Shown piece by piece: positions 25,914-34,233 of a stretch of DNA of 64,000 nucleotides. The position numbers were made by a program, and so were the translations under genes. How positions within the stretch are numbered: the stretch's first letter is position 1; each line of letters begins with the position of its first letter. The stretch is taken from contig NZ_JAJADR010000001.1 of assembly GCF_020447265.1 (NCBI RefSeq), positions 620,001 through 684,000 on the forward strand, written 5' to 3'. The notes beneath the pieces were generated by a model that saw nothing but the letters and a program-made list of their open reading frames with translations, was not told the origin of the DNA and searched no databases. The DNA is from Hymenobacter lucidus. Its GTDB lineage: Bacteria; Bacteroidota; Bacteroidia; Cytophagales; Hymenobacteraceae.

Positions 25914-25943
25914 TTGACTCAAAGCAAATCAGTAGTACCTTTG
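25914..25943 (+). promoter_or_regulatory. Promoter of tRNA-Gly
   Basis: TTG at 25914-25916 (in TTGACTC), exactly 19 bases, then TACCTTTG at 25936-25943, a full match to TAnnTTTG. The tRNA begins 35 bases after the -7 element. This is the cleanest Bacteroidota promoter in the window. Confidence 0.8.
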
Positions 25944-25977
25944 TCACACCAAAACGCCACTACGGTGGCTGACTCAA

Positions 25978-26050
25978 GCGAGAGTAGCTCAGTTGGTAGA
26001 GCGCGACCTTGCCAAGGTCGAGGTCGCGAGTTCGAACCTCGTCTCCCGCT
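25978..26050 (+). tRNA. tRNA-Gly (anticodon GCC)
   Basis: 73 bases folding into a full cloverleaf: acceptor GCGAGAG with CTCCCGC and discriminator T; D-arm AGCTCAGTTGGTAGAGC; anticodon stem CGACC/GGTCG around TTGCCAA (anticodon GCC); T-arm GCGAG-TTCGAAC-CTCGT. The 4:69 acceptor pair is an A-C mismatch. The CCA end is not encoded. A terminator follows within 5 bases. Confidence 0.95.
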
Positions 26051-26054
26051 CAGA

Positions 26055-26086
26055 AAAAAGACCCTGCCCACCAGCAGGGTCTTTTT
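26055..26086 (+). terminator. Terminator of tRNA-Gly
   Basis: A 13-bp perfect stem, AAAAAGACCCTGC / GCAGGGTCTTTTT, with loop CCACCA. Confidence 0.9.
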
Positions 26087-26146
26087 GCGTTATAGCCTAT
26101 CTTCCAGCGGGGCCTGGCAGTTGGGATTTTAGCCGGCCCGCCAAGA

Positions 26147-26635
26147 ATGAAAAGCAAGATATCAGATGAGCAGTTTGGGGTAGCCGTCGCCGGGTGCCTG
26201 TCGGTGGCGCAGGTTATCAAGCGGCTGGGCTTGGTGCCGGCGGGTGGCAACTACAAGACCGTGAAAGACCGGATTGCCGCTTTGGGCCTCGATACCAACC
26301 ATTTTACCGGCAGCGGCTGGAACGTGGGTGAGCGGTACCGGAATTTCGGCCGGCAGTACCGTCTGGAAGATATTCTGATCGAAAACTCTCCCTATGCTTT
26401 CACGCATGGCTTGCGTAACCGGTTGCTGAAGGAGGGGTACAAAGCATATAAGTGCGAGCAGTGTGGCCTAACTGAGTGGCTGAGTCAGCCTATTCCGCTG
26501 GAGTTGCACCACATGAATGGCGTCAGTAATGACCACCGATTGGAAAATTTGCAGTTACTTTGCCCTAATTGCCACGCGCAGACGACTAGTTATCGGGGTA
26601 AAAACCAGTTAAGAGCCTCAGCCAGAGTGGTGTAA
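26147..26635 (+). CDS. HNH endonuclease-like protein between two tRNA genes
   Basis: 162 residues. The N-terminal half (MKSKISDEQFGVAVAGCLSVAQVIKRLGLVPAGGNYKTVKDRIAALGLDTNHF) looks like a DNA-binding helix-turn-helix region, as in small phage or homing-type HNH proteins. The C-terminal half is an HNH domain: CEQCG and CPNCH supply four zinc-binding Cys, and IPLELHHMNGVSNDHRLENLQLLCPNCH has the catalytic His, Asn and His in the expected spacing. It could act as a restriction or homing-type nuclease; no partner gene is present. The coding frame enters the tRNA-Leu gene and its TAA stop (26633-26635) lies inside the tRNA D-arm, so the 3' end may have been reshaped by insertion or rearrangement at the tRNA. 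Confidence 0.87.
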   Translation: MKSKISDEQFGVAVAGCLSVAQVIKRLGLVPAGGNYKTVKDRIAALGLDTNHFTGSGWNVGERYRNFGRQYRLEDILIENSPYAFTHGLRNRLLKEGYKAYKCEQCGLTEWLSQPIPLELHHMNGVSNDHRLENLQLLCPNCHAQTTSYRGKNQLRASARVV

Positions 26636-26703
26636 TGGTAGCCACGAGGGACTTAAAATCCCTTGTCTTCACGGACGTACGGGTTCGAGTCCCGTCTCTG
26701 GTA
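26621..26703 (+). tRNA. tRNA-Leu (anticodon TAA)
   Basis: 83 bases. Acceptor GCCAGAG pairs with CTCTGGT (the first pair is G-T), discriminator A. The anticodon loop ACTTAAAAT carries TAA between GAGGG and CCCTT-type stem bases. The long class II variable arm (about GTCTTCACGGACGT) fits tRNA-Leu. The T-arm is ACGGG-TTCGAGT-CCCGT. Its first 15 bases overlap the end of the HNH reading frame. Confidence 0.93.
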
Positions 26704-26707
26704 CAAG

Positions 26708-26742
26708 AAACCTCCTTTGCTGTATGCAAAGGGGGTTTTTTT
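26708..26742 (+). terminator. Terminator of tRNA-Leu
   Basis: AAACCTCCTTTGC pairs with GCAAAGGGGGTTT (one G-T wobble), followed by a T-run, immediately after the tRNA. Confidence 0.9.
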
Positions 26743-26902
26743 CTTGGTTGCTACATTATCTTCCCTGCGTTTGGCCTTTGCTGGCTGGCACGTATGCCCC
26801 AACATATGTTTTGCGAGCCGCCGGCAGATACCAAAGCGCCGTGGCTACCGTTTAGGCACGGCCCCGTAGCGGAAAATAGCGTGCTTCGGGCTTACTTTGA
26901 GT

Positions 26903-29314
26903 ATGGCGCCTAATTATTTGCTGCGGTTTTTGATATCGACTTTTTGCCTGCTGGGCGGTGCTGTGGCTACTGCCCAGGCGCAAGCCAGCTTGCAGGGCCG
27001 GCCGGCACAGACCACGCTGCGCGCCAGCCTGCAACGCGCCATAACGATGGCGGGCGTATGCGGCAACGCCTATGATGAGGCCCAGCGGACCCGGGATATT
27101 CAGGACCTCGACTCGGTGCAGGCCCGGTTTATTGGGCGGGCTACTGGCTGGTGGAATACTACCTACGATACACAGGAAGATTCTATTCACTTTGCCCGCA
27201 CCTACCGCAACACCCACCGAATTCACACTACTGATTCGCTGGTAATCGTGCAGGGAGCTGTGTTTGAGTTTATCCGGGACCGGGGCGCCACGACCAGCAA
27301 TGCCGACCGGATCCGGATTCCGGGCTGGGTGCTGCGGGCCTGGGGCGAGAAGGCCGATACCGTCCGCTACTTCGTGAGTGCCAACATTGCCTACGCTCCC
27401 GGTGACACGCTCGACCCCATCGTGCACGACAAGGCTCAGCCCTTCGAAGTACCCGACGTAACCCGCCTGGAGGCCCGCATGTGGCTCTACTACCGGGCCT
27501 GTAGCTACCTTGCCGCCGATATTGAGGCGCTGCACATGGGCCAGATGCGGCTGATAGCCAACAAGGACCGCTACAACGACTACGCCGCCACCCGGGAACT
27601 GTTCGACCGGATTCGGCACTTTGCGCAGTTTGGGGCGCCCGGTTTTGCGCAGCCCAATGGCCGGCAGGGGGCCCGGCGGCAGTGGGTGGCGCTCGACTGC
27701 CACTCCAAGCGTCTGCTCAAATCCCGGGGCCAGGATCTGTTCGATTTCTACTCGATGCCCATCAGCGCCATGAAGCTTTATACCAATGCCAATACCAAGA
27801 GCTTTTATGCTTCTGGGGTGTATGGCACCGAGCTATTGGTGAATACCTGCCAGAATCCAAACCTCAATATCTTTCAGGACCACGAGGGCCCGGGCCTGTT
27901 TCTGGTGGAGTTCGACAACAGCCGCAGCCTGAGCATAGCTCCCAATATCGGGGTTGAGCACACGATGTGGGGTTGGGACGAAATCAGCTGGTTTGGACAG
28001 CAACCGGCCGCCTACCGGGCCGACTGGCTGCGCTATGCCCACAACTGGTTGGCCTGCAACGATACCAACGTGTTTCTGCAGATGCCCGGGCAGCGGGAGC
28101 AGTCGATTGTGGACCGCAACAACCGGGAAGTAAAACCCCTGTACCGGTTCAATGACACCCAACTGGAAAAGCGGCGCATCCGCGAAATCTGGGACGGGAT
28201 GTACGACAACTGGGTGCCTGCCTACGCCGTACCCGGTGCGGCCACGGCCAGCAATGTGGCCATCGAAACCGATGGGGTCGTGTACTGGGTCGATTCAACG
28301 TCGCACACCATCGTCGGGGCCCGTTGGGATGCTGCGGCCCCGGTGCCGGCCTGGGTGCGCTTTTCGGTGGGGGAGGTGCCCAATGCCGCCGGCGACCTGC
28401 GCTTCGAGTTTGCCGGCTCTTTGTTTTACCGCACCCTCGACCACCGCATCGACTACTATAAATACGAAGCCGATACCCGGCGCTGGGTGCACTACGCTAC
28501 CAACGGCCCGGCCGATGTCGGCGGCAATCTGACGTTTGAAGGCTCCGGCCCGTTTCTGAATCGCCGGAACTACCCCACCATCTTCTACCGCAGCCTGAAA
28601 GGCCGGCTGGAGTGTCTGCGCTACGCAGACAGCACCGCCACCTGGACCCACGAAGCCGTGCGGCACGTGCGCGTCGATAATACTCCCGGCGCCATCGTAT
28701 GCCCCACTGTTGGTCTGGTGGCCTGTATTTCGGGTGGCAACCTCAAAGCGTTTCAGCGTAATGGCTCACGCTGGCAAAATGTGTCGCCGCCGAATGGCAA
28801 AGGCGACGTGCGTAGCGACCTGATCTGGTCGAAAGCCGCCGAAGACGGCGCGCCGGACGGCTCCATTGGCCGCTTCTACTACTGTTCCTTCACAAACGAC
28901 ATCGGCACGACCCGCTACGACTACGCGTCGGGAAAATGGGATGATGAGGGTTTCAGCACCGTGGGAGTACGTAATGCGGCCGGCGACATTATTCTCAAAG
29001 ACGCGGCCGAACTACTTTACCGCACTACCGACAAGCACATTGGCTCCATCCTCTGGGGCTGTCCGCAGGGCCCGGCCCGCCGGCAGGGCTGGCTGCAGAC
29101 CGAGTATGTGGGCGTGCAGAACTGTTACCGGGGCCTAGTACGGCAGCGCGACAACAGCCTGTTCTATATTGGCCCCCAAAATACCGTGCGCTACCTGACC
29201 TGGGAAGGGCTCAAATGTATTCCGCCCGCCACCACTCTTGGCCGGCGGCCACTTCCCGAGGATGCTGCCGCTGGCCCATCACAACCGGCGCGGCAGCCAG
29301 ACAAGGTGGAATAA
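26903..29314 (+). CDS. Large secreted protein of unknown function with C-terminal propeller-like repeats
   Basis: 803 residues from ATG 26903 with signal peptide (LLRFLISTFCLLGGAVATAQAQ). Residues about 40-430 form a domain with many aromatics and acidic residues (GVCGNAYDEAQRTRDIQDLDSVQARF, NIFQDHEGPGLFLVEFDNSR, WDEISWFGQQPAAYRADWLRY). Parts resemble a carbohydrate-active TIM-barrel, but no family signature is certain. Residues about 440-780 contain repeated units of about 50-60 residues with the theme LFYRTLDHRIDYYKYE, IFYRSLKGRLECLRY, LLYRTTDKHIGSILW and LFYIGPQNTVRYLTW, as in a beta-propeller or fucolectin-like sugar-binding domain. The tail is Pro/Ala-rich and has no T9SS signature. Carbohydrate binding is inferred from the repeats only. 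Confidence 0.6.
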   Translation: MAPNYLLRFLISTFCLLGGAVATAQAQASLQGRPAQTTLRASLQRAITMAGVCGNAYDEAQRTRDIQDLDSVQARFIGRATGWWNTTYDTQEDSIHFARTYRNTHRIHTTDSLVIVQGAVFEFIRDRGATTSNADRIRIPGWVLRAWGEKADTVRYFVSANIAYAPGDTLDPIVHDKAQPFEVPDVTRLEARMWLYYRACSYLAADIEALHMGQMRLIANKDRYNDYAATRELFDRIRHFAQFGAPGFAQPNGRQGARRQWVALDCHSKRLLKSRGQDLFDFYSMPISAMKLYTNANTKSFYASGVYGTELLVNTCQNPNLNIFQDHEGPGLFLVEFDNSRSLSIAPNIGVEHTMWGWDEISWFGQQPAAYRADWLRYAHNWLACNDTNVFLQMPGQREQSIVDRNNREVKPLYRFNDTQLEKRRIREIWDGMYDNWVPAYAVPGAATASNVAIETDGVVYWVDSTSHTIVGARWDAAAPVPAWVRFSVGEVPNAAGDLRFEFAGSLFYRTLDHRIDYYKYEADTRRWVHYATNGPADVGGNLTFEGSGPFLNRRNYPTIFYRSLKGRLECLRYADSTATWTHEAVRHVRVDNTPGAIVCPTVGLVACISGGNLKAFQRNGSRWQNVSPPNGKGDVRSDLIWSKAAEDGAPDGSIGRFYYCSFTNDIGTTRYDYASGKWDDEGFSTVGVRNAAGDIILKDAAELLYRTTDKHIGSILWGCPQGPARRQGWLQTEYVGVQNCYRGLVRQRDNSLFYIGPQNTVRYLTWEGLKCIPPATTLGRRPLPEDAAAGPSQPARQPDKVE

Positions 29315-29401
29315 TCGGCGGAATACCAAGTAGCCCGTATACCGCGCAGATTACTGGTCGGCTCCCAAAGCCGGCCCTTCACGCCCTTCTCACTTCTCCC
29401 T

Positions 29402-29800
29402 ATGAGCCAGCACCTGCTCTACGAAACGCCTCAGATCCGGATTTGCTACGACGAGCCGGCTGGCTGGCTGCATGCCGAATGGATTGGCAATCAGGACTAT
29501 GAGTCGGTACGCTCGGGCGCAACCCGGATGCTGGAATGCCTGACGGAGTACCAGTGCCGCAAAGTGCTGAACGACAACACGCTGGTAAGCAGCATGTGGG
29601 CCGACGCGGCAGAGTGGGGCGGCAAGGAGTGGTTTCCGGCCATGCGGGCGGCCGGCTGCGAGTATTTTGCCTGGGTGTATTCGCCCAACGTCTACAGCCG
29701 CCTTTCCACCGACCTTACCCTACAGCACACGGCCGCTGGCATCGTCATCCTCACCTTCGACGACCTGGCTATTGCCCAGCTCTGGCTGCAGCAGGTGTAA
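29402..29800 (+). CDS. SpoIIAA/STAS-like small protein
   Basis: 132 residues (MSQHLLYETPQIRICYDEPAGWLHAEWIGNQDYESVRSG...). The order of strands and helices (a 'WLHAEWIG' strand, 'CRKVLNDNTLVSSMW', a central 'GCEYFAWVYSPNVYSRLSTDL', a final 'IVILTFDDLAIAQLWLQ') resembles the single-domain STAS-like proteins common in Hymenobacter and related genera, which have no assigned function. There is no signal peptide. It lies 88 bases after the secreted-protein gene and may be cotranscribed. The role is unknown. Confidence 0.6.
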   Translation: MSQHLLYETPQIRICYDEPAGWLHAEWIGNQDYESVRSGATRMLECLTEYQCRKVLNDNTLVSSMWADAAEWGGKEWFPAMRAAGCEYFAWVYSPNVYSRLSTDLTLQHTAAGIVILTFDDLAIAQLWLQQV

Positions 29801-29804
29801 AGCC

Positions 29805-30341
29805 TTATGACTGCCCGGCGGGCGGGGCCGGCACGTACCAGCGCAGCAGCGGCACGAGAATAATGACTGGTAGGGGCGACACGATAAAGTCGATGAGGCG
29901 GCGGGCGAGCTTGTAGGCCCAGGCGGCGTCGCCGGCCAGCTTGCCTACCACTACCAATGTGGCACAGATGACGAATACGGCGCCGTAGAGCACAAATACC
30001 AGCCGCATCCTTCTGGTGCTGCTCAGCGCCACGGTGAGTAGCAGCAAACAGGTGCTGGTGTAAATCAGCGAGTAGGTAACCACCGAAACCAAGCTGCGCT
30101 TGGTAACCAGCCCGCTGATGCCCTGCTGCACGGCGGTAGCGTGGCCGCCCAAGCCGACTAGCGTGAGCAAATGCTGCCAGAACTGGTCGATAGTGGCCAG
30201 CACCGTATCGGAGTAGATGCCGATGCAGAAAATGGCTAGTACTAACAACGCTGCGGCTGCCCCGCGGAGTAGAGTGCCCGGCCGCCAGGGCTGGGGCGCC
30301 AAAGCCGGTGGCAAGTGGGGCTGGCTAGCGGGCATCGGCAA
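29805..30341 (-). CDS. XrtX-associated membrane protein
   Basis: 178 residues with four hydrophobic helices (LLRGAAAALLVLAIFCIGIYSDTVL, VTYSLIYTSTCLLLLTVALS, LVFVLYGAVFVICATLVVVGKL, FIVSPLPVIILVPLLRWYV). Its start overlaps the end of the exosortase gene by 11-17 bases, depending on which of two in-frame ATGs is used, so both are made from one transcript. In Hymenobacter genomes, a protein of this kind accompanies the exosortase subtype XrtX. Its biochemical role is unknown; it may help to position the exosortase or its substrates in the membrane. Confidence 0.75.
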   Translation of the reverse strand: MPMPASQPHLPPALAPQPWRPGTLLRGAAAALLVLAIFCIGIYSDTVLATIDQFWQHLLTLVGLGGHATAVQQGISGLVTKRSLVSVVTYSLIYTSTCLLLLTVALSSTRRMRLVFVLYGAVFVICATLVVVGKLAGDAAWAYKLARRLIDFIVSPLPVIILVPLLRWYVPAPPAGQS

Positions 30342-30864
30342 AGACCGGAGTTGCCAGACGGCGCGCCCACAGCATCCAGAGCAGGAAAATGCAGGCGTAC
30401 ACGACGAAGGTGAACGTGTAGTGGTGGTTAAAATCGACGGTCTGGCGCGAGTAGAGGTGGTTCAGAGCCAGGGCGCCTACGCGCACGATGTTGATGAGGT
30501 AAATGGCCACGATGCCGAGCGGAATAAACCACAGCTTGCGCCGCCAGGGTCCGGGAAAGGCCAGCACGAAGCCCCCAAACAGCGCGTACAGTACCAAGCC
30601 ATTGCAGGGGTTGCCCACGTGCACTACGGGCTGGCTGTTGAGTAGCAGTAAGTACGGGTCGAGGCCGTGCACGCTGCTGTCGAAGCCCAGCAGGCGCAGC
30701 CCGGCGGCGCTGGCCGTGGTAATGTTGGCCGACAGCGCCGCGTCGAGGCGGCCGTCGAGGGCCAGCCACTGCTCGTAGCCCACAAACCACAGCACATAGA
30801 GCCCGATGGCCAGCAAGAGAAAACGCCGCAGATCGGGCGGGAGAGCTAAGGAAGCAGCGGGCAT
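30325..30864 (-). CDS. xrtX: Exosortase X (membrane transpeptidase-like sorting enzyme)
   Basis: 179 residues from ATG 30864. Exosortases cut and transfer proteins bearing a C-terminal sorting tail at the cytoplasmic membrane, usually in strains that make exopolysaccharide. Three catalytic positions are visible: Cys 87 in VGNPCNGLVLY, Arg 128 in INIVRVGALAL, and His 147/148 in DFNHHYTFTFVVY. At least five membrane helices are predicted. It is shorter than EpsH-type exosortases and matches the small Bacteroidota XrtX form. It is followed by its associated membrane protein and lies close to flippase and glycosyltransferase genes. No candidate substrate with an exosortase tail is seen in the window. 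Confidence 0.82.
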   Translation of the reverse strand: MPAASLALPPDLRRFLLLAIGLYVLWFVGYEQWLALDGRLDAALSANITTASAAGLRLLGFDSSVHGLDPYLLLLNSQPVVHVGNPCNGLVLYALFGGFVLAFPGPWRRKLWFIPLGIVAIYLINIVRVGALALNHLYSRQTVDFNHHYTFTFVVYACIFLLWMLWARRLATPVFADAR

Positions 30865-30983
30865 AGCGGGGCCACGGAGAATAGAAGGTAAAAAAAGCCA
30901 ACGAATATACCGGATATCTGCCAAAGCGCACGGCTGGCCCGCGGGAAAAAACCGGCGCAACGGCTCCCGAATCGACAAATGCG

Positions 30984-31015
30984 TTGAATGGGTCGGTAGG
31001 GTTTTACTACCTTTA
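30984..31015 (+). promoter_or_regulatory. Probable promoter of the MoxR gene
   Basis: TTG at 30984-30986, 21 bases, then TACCTTTA at 31008-31015, one mismatch from TAnnTTTG. The gene starts 26 bases downstream. Confidence 0.5.
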
Positions 31016-31040
31016 ACGGTGCCTACTCTACCTGCTTCTT

Positions 31041-32039
<999 letters not shown>

Positions 32040-32055
32040 CTGTGAAACTGCGAAA

Positions 32056-32139
32056 GGTGAAGTTGTGAGGTTGCTGTTCTGAGCGCGCCAGTCGCGCAGA
32101 TAGTGCCAGCCAAACAACTCACAATCTCACAACTTCACC
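32056..32139. repeat. Intergenic inverted repeat of GTGAAGTTGTGAG words
   Basis: GGTGAAGTTGTGAG (32056-32069) is the exact reverse complement of 32126-32139. Around the right arm, period-7-like words continue (AACTCAC AATCTCAC AACTTCACC ATCTCACC) up to the GTG start of the next gene. I remember similar 'GTGAGATGGTGAAGT' repeats between genes of Hymenobacter genomes. The arms bracket an internal CTGAGCGCGCCAGTCGCGCAG segment. Confidence 0.75.
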
Positions 32140-32151
32140 ATCTCACCCCTC

Positions 32152-32967
32152 GTGTCGAAGATTTCCAAAACTCTGCGGGCGCTAGGCAGCCTCGTGCGCA
32201 ATCCCTGGCTGCTGAACCACGTGCTGGCCGCCGATGAAACCACTTGGCAGGAGCGGGCCCGGGCGCATAGCCGCTTTCAACTCGGGGCGCAGGGTTTGCC
32301 GGCCGTGGCGCTGCAGCATTTCCTGTCGGCCGCCGATGATACCGTGCGGCCCTTTGCTTTCCGGGAAGGCGGCTCATTGCCCACCGATTTGCTGTTGCTG
32401 CGGGCCCTGGCCCGGCGCGTGCCCCAGGCCCGCTACTTCGAAATCGGGACGTGGCGGGGCGAAAGTGCCGCCAATGTGGCCGAGGTGGCCGCCTCAGTGC
32501 ACACGCTGAATTTATCGGCCGAGGAAATGCGGCAGTTGGGGCTGTCTGAGCGCTACATTGAACTACACGGCTTCTTCTCCCGGCCCCTGCCCAACGTGAC
32601 GCACCTACACGGCAACTCGGCCACCTACGACCTAGCCGGACTGCAGCAGAAGTTCGACGTGGTTTTCATCGACGGTGACCACCGCTACGAAGCCGTGCGC
32701 ACCGACACGCGCCGCGTATTCGAATACTTGGTGGGTCCCGACACGGTAGTGGTGTGGCACGACGCCAGCCGACAGCCGGGGCAGCCGCGCTGGGAAGTGC
32801 TGGCCGGTATTCTGGATGGCCTGCCCGCTACGGCTCCGGGCCAGCTGGTGCAGGTCGAAAACACGCTCTGTGCCCTGTACTCGCCCCAGCCGCTGCCCGC
32901 GCACGTTCCCGATCCGCTGGCCGACCCTGCGCACTGGTTTGCCGTAACGGTGCGGCCAGTATCGTAG
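32152..32967 (+). CDS. Class I SAM-dependent methyltransferase
   Basis: 271 residues from a GTG start (VSKISKTLRALGSLVRNPWLLNHVL). The SAM-binding core is ARYFEIGTWRGESAANVAEVA (motif I, ExGxxxGxS), and FDVVFIDGDHRYEAVRTDTRRV is the Methyltransf_24-like block (FIDGDHxYxxVxxD). VVVWHDA follows, as in sugar or cell-surface methyltransferases of this group. The substrate is unknown. Its position beside polysaccharide genes suggests modification of a surface glycan or lipid, which is inference. The gene begins right after a short intergenic repeat and is convergent with the flippase gene. Confidence 0.82.
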   Translation: MSKISKTLRALGSLVRNPWLLNHVLAADETTWQERARAHSRFQLGAQGLPAVALQHFLSAADDTVRPFAFREGGSLPTDLLLLRALARRVPQARYFEIGTWRGESAANVAEVAASVHTLNLSAEEMRQLGLSERYIELHGFFSRPLPNVTHLHGNSATYDLAGLQQKFDVVFIDGDHRYEAVRTDTRRVFEYLVGPDTVVVWHDASRQPGQPRWEVLAGILDGLPATAPGQLVQVENTLCALYSPQPLPAHVPDPLADPAHWFAVTVRPVS

Positions 32968-32970
32968 GCG

Positions 32971-34233
32971 TTAAACAGCCTTTTGCGCCAGCTGCCGGGC
33001 GTAGTCCAGATCCGCTTTGCTGGGCAGAAATGCCTCGGGGCCAGCGCCAGTAGCCCGCCGAAACCGGTGGAGCAGAAACCCGGTGGAAGCCAGATACGAC
33101 AGCGAAGTAGCCACGGCCGCTCCATTGATGCCCCAGGCCGGAATCAGCAGGGAGCAGGCGGGCACGGTAACGAGCAGGCCCACGGTCGTCGCCAGGTTGT
33201 TGACGCGGTAGTGGCCCACGCCGGCGAAATAGGTACTGCAGATAACACTGACGGCAATAGCCACCACACCCGGCGCCAGCCGCAGAATAACCGGCCGGGC
33301 CGCCCCAAATTCGGCCCCGAATACGGTGGTAAGCACGGCCGGCGGCAGGGCGCACAGTACCAGCACGGCCAGCACGGTAGTGAGCAACGTGAGGCGGGCC
33401 ACCCGCAGGGTAGGGGCAATCTGGGCGTGCTTGTCGGTGGCGTGCACTAAATCGACATATTGAATAAGGGCCGTGCTGCGCGGAATCAGCCAGATGGCCT
33501 CGGCCAGTGCCACGCCCACGCTGAGCACACCCACGGCGCGGGCATCGGCATAGTGGGCCACGAAATAATAGCTCAGGCGGTAGTTGGCGAAGGCCAGAAT
33601 GTTGGACAAATGGGCCCCGCGGCTGTGCTGAGCCAACTCCCGCGCCGTCTCGCGCAGGCCGCGCCCGGCTTCCCACCGGTCGGGCAGGCGCAGCAGCAGC
33701 CCGAAGCTGAGCAGCAGCGGCAACCCATAAGCTACGTAGGTAGCGTAGTAGTACACCGGCACCACCCGCCATTGCAGCCCCACGAAAGCCAGCAGCAGGG
33801 TGCCCGCCAGCAGCGCCACCTGCAGCACCGTCAGGAAGTTGTAACCCGCTTCCTGCTTGCGGCCCAGCAGCAGTGAAGTATTGATGGAAAAATAAGCCTG
33901 TAACAGCGCCAGCGCCAGCAAGTGCGCCAGATACACCGGCGGCACGGCCCGTAGCGTGGCCACCACGGCCGTACCTACCACGCATACCACCGTAGCCCAG
34001 CCGTAGGCCGGCACCAGCAAATGCCACAGACTGCGTTTTGGGGCCAGGTAAATCAAAGAAGAGCCGCCCAGCAGCCCAATAAACAGCAGCAGGGCGGCGC
34101 AGTCGGTGACGAACAGGCTGACTTGCCCCCGGCCGGCGGCGCCCAGGTAGCGGGCCGTAAGCCACACAATGCCAAAGCTGAGCAGGGCCGTGAGCAGGCG
34201 GGTGGCGAAGTTCTGCAGAATGCGGCGAATCAT
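32971..34233 (-). CDS. Oligosaccharide flippase (Wzx/MATE-like)
   Basis: 420 residues with about 12 hydrophobic helices. The opening ILQNFATRLLTALLSFGIVWLTARYLGAAGRGQVSLF matches the polysaccharide-exporter family ('ARYLGxxGRG'), and the body has the repeated pattern of Wzx-type flippases. Such proteins move lipid-linked oligosaccharide units across the cytoplasmic membrane. Its start overlaps the end of the glycosyltransferase gene by four bases (ATGA), so both belong to one operon. Together with xrtX nearby it points to a surface polysaccharide locus. Confidence 0.87.
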   Translation of the reverse strand: MIRRILQNFATRLLTALLSFGIVWLTARYLGAAGRGQVSLFVTDCAALLLFIGLLGGSSLIYLAPKRSLWHLLVPAYGWATVVCVVGTAVVATLRAVPPVYLAHLLALALLQAYFSINTSLLLGRKQEAGYNFLTVLQVALLAGTLLLAFVGLQWRVVPVYYYATYVAYGLPLLLSFGLLLRLPDRWEAGRGLRETARELAQHSRGAHLSNILAFANYRLSYYFVAHYADARAVGVLSVGVALAEAIWLIPRSTALIQYVDLVHATDKHAQIAPTLRVARLTLLTTVLAVLVLCALPPAVLTTVFGAEFGAARPVILRLAPGVVAIAVSVICSTYFAGVGHYRVNNLATTVGLLVTVPACSLLIPAWGINGAAVATSLSYLASTGFLLHRFRRATGAGPEAFLPSKADLDYARQLAQKAV

